From Marinoscillum luteum (lineage in GTDB: Bacteria; Bacteroidota; Bacteroidia; Cytophagales; Cyclobacteriaceae): 64,000 bases of DNA. Position 1 is the stretch's first letter. The number at the start of each line of letters is the position of its first letter. Location of the stretch: the NCBI RefSeq assembly GCF_044005705.1, contig NZ_JBIPKE010000020.1, positions 434,001 to 498,000 of the forward strand, in the 5' to 3' direction. The notes under the pieces are model-generated. The model had not been told where the DNA came from. It did not search any database and saw only the letters and a list, made by a program, of their open reading frames with translations. Shown piece after piece: positions 34,421 to 44,200 of this stretch. The translations under genes and the position numbers were made by a program.

Positions 34421-36673
34421 TTACTGGATGATGATTTTTCTCGTGATGTTGTGTTCATCATTCTTAAAATTCACAAAATAAATTCCGGCACAGTAACCTG
34501 ATAGATCTATATCAGCCTGACGGGCTCCATCATTTGAGTCAAAAACACGTACATAGACGCTTTGACCTGAGGTATTGACAATGGAAACCATGGCCTGACC
34601 GGCGACGGTCTGCTGATACTGAATACTTAACCGATCAGTAGCTGGGTTGGGATAAATATTAAACCTCATTTCGGAGGATAAAGTCGCCTCTGCAGTCATT
34701 CGCTGACTACTGGCCACTGTAGCCAATGCCCAGCGTTGGCAATCGCCACCCAGCCATTGGTACTGCTGCACATTGGCGCCATCGACTGTTGAGCAACCTG
34801 CCACATCAAGCACTTTTCCCCCATTCTTGGAAACTATTCGATAATAACCCGTCTCTACCTCCTCAAATCCCCAACGCTGACAATTTGCACCGGTAGAAGT
34901 CCATTGCTGTACATTCTGACCATTCACAGAAAGGCAGCCATTTACATCGAGAGCGAGTCCACTCTCATTAGAAGTGATCTCATAAAACCCATCAGCAGTG
35001 GCACTGACAGTCCATCGTTGACAGTTAGCTCCATTCCATGACCACTGCTGTACATTGGCTCCTACGGAACTCGAACAGCCAGATACATCCAGTACTTTTC
35101 CGCTGTTTTTGGAAGTGATACTGTACGAACCAGCAGCAATTTCATTAGGACTCACCGACTCTATCAACCACTGCTGACAGGTGCCTCCAAGCCACTCCCA
35201 CTGTTGCACATTTTGCCCATCAGCTGTAGAACAAGCATCTACATCCAACACTTTTCCACTATTCTTGGACACGAGCTTATAATATCCGGCACCCACCGGC
35301 TCAATGAACCATCGTTGACAGTCCGCTCCGTTCCATGGCCACTGCTGCACATTACCGCCATTGGCTGTTGAGCAGCCGTTAATTTCCAGTACTTTTCCAC
35401 TAATCTGAGAGGTGATTTTATATTCATTGTTACCCAGGTATTCGAGCTTCCAGCGTTGACAATCACCACCAACCCACGGCCACTGCTGCACATTGGCGCC
35501 ATCAGCAGTAGAGCAGGCATTCACATCGAGCACTTTGCCGCTATGCCTGGCGGTAAGTCGGTAAACTCCATCTGCAACAGGTGCATTGAACGGGCCGATC
35601 CCCGAATATACCCGGCACTCCTTATTGGCCAGCTGAATAATCTCCGTGCCACCCGATCGTGATACGAATTGAGTGCTGTAATTGCCACAAGGATTGGTGC
35701 CATCACTTGGTGTGAAGAGGGGTGCCGCCCGCTCTGCCCAGGGCCCAGCCCCGTTGGTACTGTTGACCATGTAAGTCCTCCCGTTTTGAGCTACTTCGCT
35801 GTTGCTACCATTGCGGAGGACCTGACCTGCTACCAATAACTCACCGTTGGTGGTACCATTATCTATCCAGGTGACTGTGGGAGCATGCGAAAAATGATTA
35901 CCCGAAACAGACTCTATCCGTGTGCCAACATTGGTGGGGCTACCCCAAGCCACCCCATCAGATGAGGTACGGTAAAATGCATCACAATTATACGTGGGCC
36001 CGCATATTTCGTAGACCATTACAAAATCTCCGTTGGGCAATTTAGAAACAGTAGGCATCCCGGGTCGTTGGTTGTTATCTGCTATCCCAATATCAATCGC
36101 TTCAGCGCCCCAGGTGGCTCCGCCATCAGTAGATACTTTGTGAGCTATCAATTGGTTATATCCTGAGCCCTTATGCTCTTCCGACGCATAAAACATTACT
36201 AATCGCCCATAGTCATCTATAATAAACTCTGCCTCCCATAGGCCCGTAAGTCCGGTCACCGGAGTGGAAAAATAGCTCCAGTTGTTGCCTTGATCGGTAC
36301 TTTTATAGATTTTAATGGCCCTATTGGCTGGAGCCGGACCATCATGGGCCGATACCGCCCAAAACAAAGTGCCTGCGGCTGTAGAACCCAATGTTTGGGG
36401 CACTTCGTACAATTCGCTACAGCATGTATTGGCGTACTGTGACTCTGAGATCGTGGCGATCTGGGACCAGCTCAGTCCATCATTGGTGCTTTGATAAATA
36501 TGCCCGGCTCCTATCACATCGAAGCTGGCAATCAAACGGCCGTTAGCGCTCCCATTGGCAGCAAGGCGAACAAGTCGTGGATAAAAGGAGGTAACATCCT
36601 CCAGTAAAGTCTCTTGAGCACTGGCAGTGCACAGAATAAATAGTAACAGTAGTGATGCAAGTCTTCTCATCAT
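34421..36673 (-). CDS. Secreted BNR-propeller enzyme with six ricin-type repeats and T9SS tail
   Basis: This is a 750-residue protein. The signal peptide (about 1-19) is followed by a sialidase-like six-bladed propeller (about 25-365) with Asp-box motifs (STNDGLSWSQ, STDQGNNWSY, STDGGATWGA), as found in exo-acting families such as GH93 and GH33. Next come six tandem units of about 45 residues (about 368-650), each with GKVLDV-x-x-CS, NVQQW and CQRW. These are QxW repeats, equal to two ricin-type (CBM13-like) beta-trefoils; a slightly longer linker (VSPNEIAAG) lies between units 3 and 4. The last about 75 residues are a T9SS sorting domain (FNIYPNPATDRLSI ... RKIIIQ). The substrate is unknown; next to GH43 genes an arabinan-type exo-enzyme is more likely than a sialidase. 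Confidence 0.8.
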   Translation of the reverse strand: MMRRLASLLLLFILCTASAQETLLEDVTSFYPRLVRLAANGSANGRLIASFDVIGAGHIYQSTNDGLSWSQIATISESQYANTCCSELYEVPQTLGSTAAGTLFWAVSAHDGPAPANRAIKIYKSTDQGNNWSYFSTPVTGLTGLWEAEFIIDDYGRLVMFYASEEHKGSGYNQLIAHKVSTDGGATWGAEAIDIGIADNNQRPGMPTVSKLPNGDFVMVYEICGPTYNCDAFYRTSSDGVAWGSPTNVGTRIESVSGNHFSHAPTVTWIDNGTTNGELLVAGQVLRNGSNSEVAQNGRTYMVNSTNGAGPWAERAAPLFTPSDGTNPCGNYSTQFVSRSGGTEIIQLANKECRVYSGIGPFNAPVADGVYRLTARHSGKVLDVNACSTADGANVQQWPWVGGDCQRWKLEYLGNNEYKITSQISGKVLEINGCSTANGGNVQQWPWNGADCQRWFIEPVGAGYYKLVSKNSGKVLDVDACSTADGQNVQQWEWLGGTCQQWLIESVSPNEIAAGSYSITSKNSGKVLDVSGCSSSVGANVQQWSWNGANCQRWTVSATADGFYEITSNESGLALDVNGCLSVNGQNVQQWTSTGANCQRWGFEEVETGYYRIVSKNGGKVLDVAGCSTVDGANVQQYQWLGGDCQRWALATVASSQRMTAEATLSSEMRFNIYPNPATDRLSIQYQQTVAGQAMVSIVNTSGQSVYVRVFDSNDGARQADIDLSGYCAGIYFVNFKNDEHNITRKIIIQ
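34728..35575 (-). repeat. Six tandem repeats of about 140 bp within a coding gene
   Basis: The DNA encoding the ricin-type units repeats six times at about 135-150 bp, with recurring near-identical blocks such as CACTGCTGCACATT and CCAGCGTTGACAATC on the plus strand. The similarity at DNA level suggests internal duplication or exchange between units. Confidence 0.8.
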
Positions 36674-36713
36674 TCTTAAGTGTTAAAAAGTGAAATAAAT
36701 AATTAACCACACC

Positions 36714-36742
36714 TGCTATTGATAGCACACCAGGGCCTGGTG
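36714..36742 (-). other. Two adjacent hairpins between genes of the second PUL
   Basis: TGCTAT-TG-ATAGCA (36714-36727) is followed at once by CACCAGG-G-CCTGGTG (36728-36742). They fill the gap between the GH-A gene (ends 36758) and the ricin-repeat gene (starts 36673). There is no U-tract directly after them on the minus strand, so RNA processing or stabilisation is more likely than termination. Confidence 0.45.
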
Positions 36743-36757
36743 CGCCTGTTCTTAATT

Positions 36758-37858
36758 TCAATTCATTGTAAGGTCTTTAATCTGGTCAACCTCTTCCTGA
36801 CTGTATACAGAGCCATCCTTTCGGAAAATATCGTGAAACCAAACCTCCGGCTCCTCACCACTGGCTATCGGGGTATCCCAGGCATAAATGGTGTTGGACT
36901 TGCCGGCCACCAATCCCCAGTTATATGCAGCAATGTTATGTGCTTTGAGCATCGGCATGATGTCGGCAAAAGTGCTATTTCTAGTCCTGGCCATGTATTC
37001 GGTACAGAGCATTGGTTTACCATACTGCTTCAGGGTATCAATCATTGCGGCATGATGAGCACTGTCTTCGTAATTGTGATAGGTGATCACATCCGAATTG
37101 GCCAACTGATACTTATTGAGGTCGGTAAGCGAGCTATTCCACACGCCAGCAGAAAGTGGCTGAGAGGGATTTACCTCACGCCCCCACTGAAAAATACTAG
37201 TCAAAAGTGGCATAGATCGATTGCCATAGCCAGAGTTGCCGGGTTCGTTATAGACATCCCAAAGCACAATGCGTTCATCATTAGCGAAATGCTTCATCAC
37301 GTCCTTCACATAAGCTTCCAATTGCTCCGACAATTGAGGTTCGTCATAGATCAGCTGCCCGGGATCCTGCACCCAGCCGGAGTTATGTGTGCCCGTTTTT
37401 GGCTCGGGCTGCGGGCCAGCCGCATAGGTATTATTCCAGCAGTCGTCAAAAAAGACAAACATGGTGGCGATGCCATGGCCATCAGCTGTCTTTAAGTACT
37501 GTTCCATTCGGTTTTTAAAACCTTCCGGATCTTGCTCCCATGCCAGGTGATGCAGGTAGACCCGCATAGAGTTCATTCCAATACCCGCTGCCCAGCCGAG
37601 CTCACGATCTATGGTTTCCAGATCAAAAGACTCAGCCTGCCAGGTTTCCAATTGATTGATGGCCGAACTTGGGTTGAAATTAGCTCCCCGGAGCCAGCCC
37701 CACTTTTCATACCACTGATTGGCTTGTTCTTTTGACCAAACAGCTCTCACTACGGGCTTTTCGATTAATTCTTTAGATTGTTCTTTGGGCGTGCTACAGG
37801 CAAATACCACCAATATGGTGAGTAGAAACAGTAGGTTGGATGGTTTTGACTTTATCAT
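36758..37858 (-). CDS. Clan GH-A (GH5-like) glycoside hydrolase, lipoprotein
   Basis: This is a 366-residue lipoprotein (lipobox LVVFAC). It is a TIM-barrel retaining hydrolase with acid/base Glu205 in VLWDVYNEPGNSG and nucleophile Glu287 in PMLCTEYMAR. The N-terminal part (WGWLRGANFNPSSAINQLETW ... IGMNSMRVYLHHLAWEQDP) resembles proteins often labelled beta-xylanase or cellulase-family, but I cannot place it in a GH5 subfamily. It starts 11 bp after the BNR-CBM9 gene and is the only clear endo-type candidate in this PUL. The surface lipoprotein anchor fits a role in first cuts of the polymer. Confidence 0.78.
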   Translation of the reverse strand: MIKSKPSNLLFLLTILVVFACSTPKEQSKELIEKPVVRAVWSKEQANQWYEKWGWLRGANFNPSSAINQLETWQAESFDLETIDRELGWAAGIGMNSMRVYLHHLAWEQDPEGFKNRMEQYLKTADGHGIATMFVFFDDCWNNTYAAGPQPEPKTGTHNSGWVQDPGQLIYDEPQLSEQLEAYVKDVMKHFANDERIVLWDVYNEPGNSGYGNRSMPLLTSIFQWGREVNPSQPLSAGVWNSSLTDLNKYQLANSDVITYHNYEDSAHHAAMIDTLKQYGKPMLCTEYMARTRNSTFADIMPMLKAHNIAAYNWGLVAGKSNTIYAWDTPIASGEEPEVWFHDIFRKDGSVYSQEEVDQIKDLTMN

Positions 37859-37869
37859 ATCTTTTTTGT

Positions 37870-39588
37870 TTATTCTGTTAATTTCAATGCAGACCAGGTA
37901 TATGGCTGATCTGGCTTGTTACTGGATAAATTTTCGGTATATGCGGCGGTGGCTGATTGCTCGTGCAACTGTACATGGTAGCCAATACGCTGATCCATGA
38001 TAGGCAGATCACCCAGTTCACCCCATGGGATTTTGGTTTCCAAGACATAACCTTCGCTGGTGGTTTGAGCAAATATGATTGTCTCAGAGTCGTTGATAGT
38101 TTTCCATAACCCATGATCACCTATACTCCATTCCAAATCACCATTGTGATAAAACCGAAAGGCATAAACACCCTCCGCCGGTGCTTCATAAGATCGATTT
38201 TGAGGGTCCAGATACAGAGAAATACCATCTGTACCACGTACCTCCTGGTCTTTGACTATGGTCCTGAGGTACAGATATTGATCATCATAGGAGAATCTGA
38301 AACGAGCCTGAGTAGCTCCTCTCCCACCTATGAATACACTATCTGCAACTAGGAAATTTTCTGGGAAATCCTCATCAGATGACACAATTGCTTTAGGAAC
38401 CTTAAGCACCGCTGGTATCACCACTCCTTTGATCATCCAGACCGCTATATTCGGACCAAAAGCATTGGTAGAGCCCAATGCAATCACCTCATGATCATTG
38501 ATCACCCGAATGGAGTTCCAAAGACAGGTTTTTTCCGGGTTTTCGAAATAAAATGGCCGGCTCTTACGGCCAAATGACCAGGTATTCGCATCCCCAATGG
38601 CAACCACCATGTCTGACTGATCCCATTGGTTTCGTGCTCTGAACTCGTCGCTTTGATAAGACAACAACACCTCACCTCCTGGTAGCTGTTGGACATACGG
38701 CGCTCCGGCGTATTTGGTGCCTGCTATTCTGTTTTCACCCTCAAATAATGATTTTCGCGCTGAGGCCGACCCGCCAACAGGTGCTTGTGCCCAACTACCA
38801 TCTTCACTTTCGATGATCACAGGCTTAAATTCAGGGGGCAAAACACCATTATCTTCTATAGACATAACCACCCGACCGTCGTTCAGGATCAGTGGTACAG
38901 GCATGCCGTCCCGGTGTCCACTCCTGAAACTGATAGTCTTTCCGTCAGACCATGTCAGCCCATCATCGATGGAGCTAAACATAGTTATTTCCTGCTCGGC
39001 ACTATTGGTATAAGGCCCCTCATTGGCGATGTACAACTGTATTTCACCATTTGGAAATTGGATCTGAGCGGGTTCCCAACATCCATTTTCGAAAGCCGTG
39101 CCTGCCTGATAAACTTCTGTATAGACCGACCAGGTAACACCAAAATCCTGGCTCATCTTGATGCGTATTCCAAACCGGCTCCCAGTGGGTGCCTGAGCTC
39201 CCGGCCGCATGTTATAAGATACCATCACCGTACTATTTTGCAACTGGAGGATTTCCGGAACGGTGGCCAGGACTCCACCCTCGGGTGATGCTATTACCAC
39301 ATCCTCACTCCAGGTTTCGCCCTCATCCCAACTCTTGCGACCATGTATATGACCTTCACTTTCGTAGACGACAAACCATGAATCATCCTCCAATACTGAC
39401 ATGCGGGCATAACCACCGTATCCTGAACCAGCTGGAGACAGCTGCTGCCGGGTGGAATAATCCCAGGCCAACCTAATCCCATGAGTAGGCTCCTTACTAC
39501 CCACCGATAGCTCGGGAATGGGTGCATCATTTTTGCAGGCTACTGAAGCGAGTAGAAGTAGAAAAAACGTACTTAATTGATAGTGCAT
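37870..39588 (-). CDS. BNR-propeller (sialidase-like) lipoprotein with CBM9-like C-terminal domain
   Basis: This is a 572-residue lipoprotein (lipobox LLLASVAC). Residues about 30-380 form a six-bladed propeller with Asp-box-like turns (SWDEGETWSED, SQDFGVTWSVY, SIDDGLTWSDG) and acidic active-site candidates (VPEILQLQNSTVMVSYN, GCWEPAQIQFPNG, SGHRDGMPVPL). Residues about 385-570 look like a CBM9-type domain (LVADSVFIGGRGATQARFRFSYDDQYLYLRTIVKD, GISLYLDPQN). The propeller resembles GH93-type exo-arabinanases and uncharacterised sialidase-family proteins; the sialidase Arg triad is not obvious. It is the first enzyme gene after SusD in this PUL, separated by a strong hairpin at 39606-39657. Confidence 0.75.
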   Translation of the reverse strand: MHYQLSTFFLLLLASVACKNDAPIPELSVGSKEPTHGIRLAWDYSTRQQLSPAGSGYGGYARMSVLEDDSWFVVYESEGHIHGRKSWDEGETWSEDVVIASPEGGVLATVPEILQLQNSTVMVSYNMRPGAQAPTGSRFGIRIKMSQDFGVTWSVYTEVYQAGTAFENGCWEPAQIQFPNGEIQLYIANEGPYTNSAEQEITMFSSIDDGLTWSDGKTISFRSGHRDGMPVPLILNDGRVVMSIEDNGVLPPEFKPVIIESEDGSWAQAPVGGSASARKSLFEGENRIAGTKYAGAPYVQQLPGGEVLLSYQSDEFRARNQWDQSDMVVAIGDANTWSFGRKSRPFYFENPEKTCLWNSIRVINDHEVIALGSTNAFGPNIAVWMIKGVVIPAVLKVPKAIVSSDEDFPENFLVADSVFIGGRGATQARFRFSYDDQYLYLRTIVKDQEVRGTDGISLYLDPQNRSYEAPAEGVYAFRFYHNGDLEWSIGDHGLWKTINDSETIIFAQTTSEGYVLETKIPWGELGDLPIMDQRIGYHVQLHEQSATAAYTENLSSNKPDQPYTWSALKLTE

Positions 39589-39605
39589 AAGGAAAAATCA
39601 AAGAC

Positions 39606-39657
39606 AGGGTAGCCACCGAAACAGACCATGGCAAACGATCCGTTTCGGCGCTACCCT
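39606..39657 (-). other. Strong intercistronic hairpin between susD and enzyme genes
   Basis: AGGGTAGC and CCGAAAC (39606-39622) pair with GTTTCGG and GCTACCCT (39642-39657), giving 15 base pairs with one small internal bulge and a 19-nt loop. On the minus strand the tail GTCTTTGATTTTT is moderately T-rich, so it might be a partial terminator as well as a stabiliser. It sits at the transport/enzyme boundary, as the hairpin at 24028-24045 does in the mannan PUL. Confidence 0.6.
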
Positions 39658-39684
39658 ACTCTATGAGAGAGGATTCAGTGAAAA

Positions 39685-41214
39685 TTAATATTCTGCGTGC
39701 TGATCCAGGTTCGGGTTGTTTTCTACATCCACCTGTGGAATGGGCAGTCGGTGAGACTTACCCACTACGAAATTGTTAAAATCGGGATCTCTGAGTGCAA
39801 TAGCATCCACTCTCGCCTGGGTATTAAGATCACCCCATCGCTTCAGATCCATCCAGCGGGTACTTTCTCCACAAAGCTCCAGTACGCGCTCCACTTTTAG
39901 CCGCTCAAGGAAAAGGTCTTGGTCCACCCCAATAGCTGGATAAGCGGTGGCCAAAGGAAGCATATTAGCTCTGGCACGTACTTCATCTACATACTGATAG
40001 GCCTGCGCTGTATTTCCCAACTCATTGAGTACTTCAGCATACAAGAGCAGGATGTCTGCATAGCGGATCAGCCTCAGGTTTACCTGTGAGAAGTAATCCT
40101 CATTGTCTCGGTAATAATCCCGCTGATATTTCCTGAAGTAAGCATCATCAGGTCCCCACTGCCAGTCGCGACCATAGGTTTTGTCTCCGAAATCAGCCTC
40201 CAGCTCTGAATATATCGCAGAGTGTCTCAGTCTTTCATCCAAATTGCCATCCTGATCGAGTTCTTTCTTAAACTCATCCACTACCCAATGTCTTAACTGA
40301 CCATCTGACCATCCAATGCCCCCAGGTGCAAAAAATTGCGCTCGGTTATTTCCCATACTGGCATTGGGTACTTCTCCATCACCTCCACCAAAATTGGCAT
40401 CCGAAAACTGTATTTCGAATACGGATTCGGCGTTATTCTCATTGAGGTGGGTAAAGTTGTCTTTGAAGTTTGGTACCAATGAGTACAGCCCGCTGCCCTC
40501 CCCTGTAAAGAAGTAATCAAGAGCAGTTTTGGCGTCATTCCACATATGCTGCTGCATATAGGTTTTGGCGATAAATGCCTGGGCCGCGCCTTTGGTAGGT
40601 CTCCCTACATTGGCATCATCCCAGGAAGGCGGCAGCACGGCTAATGCTTCGGTCATGTCGGTCACTACCTGCTCCCATATCTCCGCCTGAGTTCTTTTTT
40701 CCGGCAGGTCTTCAGGGCTAGAAGGCTCTAAAACAATGGGTGCGTCCTCCCACAAATTGGCGATATTGAAGTAGTAAAACCCTCTAAAAAACTTGGCCTG
40801 AGCCAAAATCAGTTGCTTCTCGGTCTCATCCATATCGATATCCGGCACGTTGGCCAACACCTGATTGCAACGATAGATAGCCTTATAGTGATCTCTCCAG
40901 GTCTGCACCTGTCCTTCCCAGAAGTTATAGTTGATATACTGAAAGCGTGTCCAATCCGCCAGCTCTATCCAGGGACTCTTGCTATAGCCAATATCTGAGG
41001 TCAGGTCATATCGGAAATAAATCCACCTGCTCCAAAGTCCTGGCTTGTACTGCATGGCGTAGATGGCATTGACACCCAATCTGGCATCTTCGGCTGAGGC
41101 CCAAAACTGATCCTCAGTAAGTGTATTTGGATTTTTGACGTCCAACAGGTCCTCATCACAGCTATAAAGTGTCAATCCGACCACTACTAGAAATATATAT
41201 TTAAGATTTTTCAT
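39685..41214 (-). CDS. SusD/RagB-type nutrient-binding lipoprotein (second PUL)
   Basis: This 509-residue lipoprotein has lipobox LTLYSC followed by DEDLLDVKNPNTLTEDQFWASAEDARLGVNAIYAM. Conserved SusD blocks are AQAKFFRGFYYFNIANLWEDAPIV, VNLRLIRYADILLLYAEVLNELG and LKVERVLELCGESTRWMDLKRWGDL. It lies 18 bp after its SusC partner gene. It shows little similarity to the mannan-PUL SusD outside family motifs, as expected for a different glycan. Confidence 0.96.
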   Translation of the reverse strand: MKNLKYIFLVVVGLTLYSCDEDLLDVKNPNTLTEDQFWASAEDARLGVNAIYAMQYKPGLWSRWIYFRYDLTSDIGYSKSPWIELADWTRFQYINYNFWEGQVQTWRDHYKAIYRCNQVLANVPDIDMDETEKQLILAQAKFFRGFYYFNIANLWEDAPIVLEPSSPEDLPEKRTQAEIWEQVVTDMTEALAVLPPSWDDANVGRPTKGAAQAFIAKTYMQQHMWNDAKTALDYFFTGEGSGLYSLVPNFKDNFTHLNENNAESVFEIQFSDANFGGGDGEVPNASMGNNRAQFFAPGGIGWSDGQLRHWVVDEFKKELDQDGNLDERLRHSAIYSELEADFGDKTYGRDWQWGPDDAYFRKYQRDYYRDNEDYFSQVNLRLIRYADILLLYAEVLNELGNTAQAYQYVDEVRARANMLPLATAYPAIGVDQDLFLERLKVERVLELCGESTRWMDLKRWGDLNTQARVDAIALRDPDFNNFVVGKSHRLPIPQVDVENNPNLDQHAEY

Positions 41215-41232
41215 TTCGCTTTGATGTTTTAT

Positions 41233-44200
41233 TTAAAATCCAAAATTCAGACCCATAGAAAAGGTTTTCACATTGGGAAAGGCCCCCAGATCAAACCCTC
41301 GCTCATAGATACCCGGGCCTCGAAACTCAGGATCCAGGCCACTGTACTTGGTGAGGGTGATCAAGTTTTGACCGGAGATTGATACCTGCGCTGTTTCGAA
41401 CCCAATGCGCTCTACCCAGGCGCTGGGCAGGTTATAAGCCAGGCTGATGAACTTCATCCTCGCAAAATTTCCGTTCTCCAACCATCGATCCGTATCACCT
41501 CTAGAATTGAGGGTGGTCCCGTAATAGGCCCTGGGCACGTCCGTATCGGGATTTTCAGGGGTCCAGGGTTTAATTCCGGCCGGGTAGTTGGAGTTGTCAT
41601 CAAATCGCCCCATCAAAGACATGGGACCATTGTAGACGGTAGCGCCTAATGAACTGAACCATGTCATGGAAAACTCAAAGTTTTGGTACGACGCATTAAA
41701 GTTGAAACCAAGCTCTATATCCGCCCATGGGTTGCCCATTACTACTTTATCGTCATTTGTAATCTGGCCGTCACCATTGTGATCTACGAAGCGGATATCG
41801 CCCGGCTGTGCTCCAGGCTGAATGATCTGACCGTCGGTCGTGTGTCCCTCTATATCCTGAGTGGTCTGAAATAGACCATCTGTCTCCAGCACGTACCACA
41901 TCCCGATGGGTTGTCCCACTTCTGTCACGGTATTGCCTACGTAGATGTCATTTCTACCATAGCCCAGGCTGAGCACCTCATTTTTGATAGTAGTAACATT
42001 CAGCGTGGTGTTGTATTTGAATGCTTTCTCTGCTTCAGAGTAAGTCAGTGATAGCTCAAATCCTGAATTTTTCAGCGAGGCTGCATTTACAACAGGGTTG
42101 CCCCCATCGTTACCAGTGGTCAACGTGATTGGTGCCTCTGTGAGTACATCTTTGGTCTCGGAGATGTAATATTCAGCTGTAGCGGTAAGTTTGTTTTTCA
42201 ACAAGCCAAGATCCAGGCCGAAGTTCTTCTGGGTCAGTGTTTCCCATCTCAAATTATTGTTGGCCAATCGGATATTTGTTCCACCTGGTTCTATGTGCTG
42301 ATCCCGTCCCATGGCGATGGTCGGAAAAGTATTGATGGTCTGCTGATAATCCCAGTAGCCAATATTGCTACTCCCCAGCGTACCATAGTTTGCTCTTAGC
42401 TTCAGGTTGCTGATCAGGCTGCTATTGAAAAATGCCTCGTCGCTGATTCTCCATGCTGCTGCCAGGGATGGAAAGCTTGACCATCTGTTATCCTTGCTTA
42501 GTCTGGAAGTACCATCCTTTCTAAACACAGCATTCAGAATGTATTTATTGTCATAGGTATAGTTGATCCTACCCAGATACGAAATCAATACTGCCTCCTG
42601 TCTAAACCCTGTAACTACTGCCTGATCTCCCTGATCCAACACGGTATAGTACTGGCCTGTGGTCGGATTCTGAGGAAGGTTGCGCTTTACCCCTTCCATT
42701 CTGGCATATTTGTCATTTTGAAAGGTCTGCCCCAGTAGAACGTCAACCTGATGTTTGCCAAAGTCCTTGTTGAAATTAAGGGTGTTTTCCACCAAAAGCG
42801 TACTTGATTCACCTCTATTCTCAATAGCTATGGAAGGATCATAAGGCTGATTCAGGGTCCAATTACCCTCCTTTCTCAGGAACTGATAATGATCATTGCT
42901 CCTTTCATAACCCATGTTTACCCGGTATTTGAGTGAGGGCAAAAACTGCAACTCAGACCAAACATTGCCGCGCACCCTGAAATTAGCATTGGTGCGGTCT
43001 TCCAGCTCAGCAATAGCAACTGGGTTGGTGCCAAATGTACGAGCACGTGCCTCATTCCCATAGCCATAGCCACCAGGGTTGTTTTCATCATACACAGGAA
43101 TAGTAGGCATCAATCTGATCACATCAAAGATTGGATTTCCTGACATTTCATCTGCTTGAGCATTGGTGATAGCGATGTTTTCCCCAACACTAAAAATTCC
43201 TTTTTTCGCTGACGTATTCACCCTGAAGCTCATTCGTTCAAAGCCCGTGCTGATAACCGTGCCTTTGTTTTCGAAATAGTTGCCTGAGATCAGGTAGTTG
43301 CCATTGGGGCCGCCACCAGAAAAGGACAAGTTATAATCCTGAATTCTCCCTGACTGAAAGGCTTCATCCTGCCAATCGGTATCATTAGTCAGATCATGAT
43401 CCTGTCTGGGTACGCCGGCATTGTCATAAGCCATATTATTGAGTTGGATATACTCATCACGATCTGCCAGCTCATACCTCGGGATCTGTTGTACCCCGGT
43501 TTTTCCCGAAAACTTGACCTGAAGTGGGCCTTCCCGCCCCTTTTTGGTAGTAATAATGATCACACCATTGGCCGCTCTGGATCCGTAAATAGCCGCTGCA
43601 GACGCATCCTTCAGAATCTGAATGGATTCGATATCGTTGGGATTGAAGTCACGGTTGGCCGTGGTGATCATCCCGTCAATTACGTACAGTGGAGGCTGAT
43701 TGCTGAAGTTACTCAGCCCACGAATTTGAATTTGAGCTTCGCTACCCGGCTGGCCTCCTCCTCTGATATTTACGCCAGTGGCAAGTCCCTGCATAGCTTC
43801 CGCTACAGTGGTAGCTTGTCTCTTTTGCAACTCTTCAGTATCAACTACGGACACTGCCCCTGTTAAATCTGCTTTCTTTTGCTCTCCGTAACCGATCACC
43901 ACTACCTCCTGCAAACTTGTGTAATCAGGCTCCAGCGTGATGTCAAAATTAGTACGATCACCCACCGTAACCTCCTGGGTATGATAGCCTACAAATGAGA
44001 TAAGCAAGCTGGCTTCCTCTGACACTTCGATCTTAAACTGTCCGTCAATGTCAGTGATGGTACCATTGGTAGTGCCTTTTTCTACAATAGTAGCACCAGG
44101 CAATCCTTCTTCATTCTCGTCAATAACCCGTCCGGAAATCTCTCGTTTGACATACACCACTTCTGACACTACCGGCAGCTTCTCTGCCTCATTTACCTTC

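Noticed and set aside
34728..35575. Regular repeats that could suggest a CRISPR array
   Set aside because: The repeats are in frame, about 140 bp long, and encode ricin-type QxW units; there are no short identical repeats with unique spacers.
34421..39588. Reading the two BNR proteins as sialidases of a sialic-acid locus
   Set aside because: The Arg triad is not evident and no sialic-acid lyase, transporter or kinase gene is present; the SASA-type esterases here are hemicellulose-linked by context.
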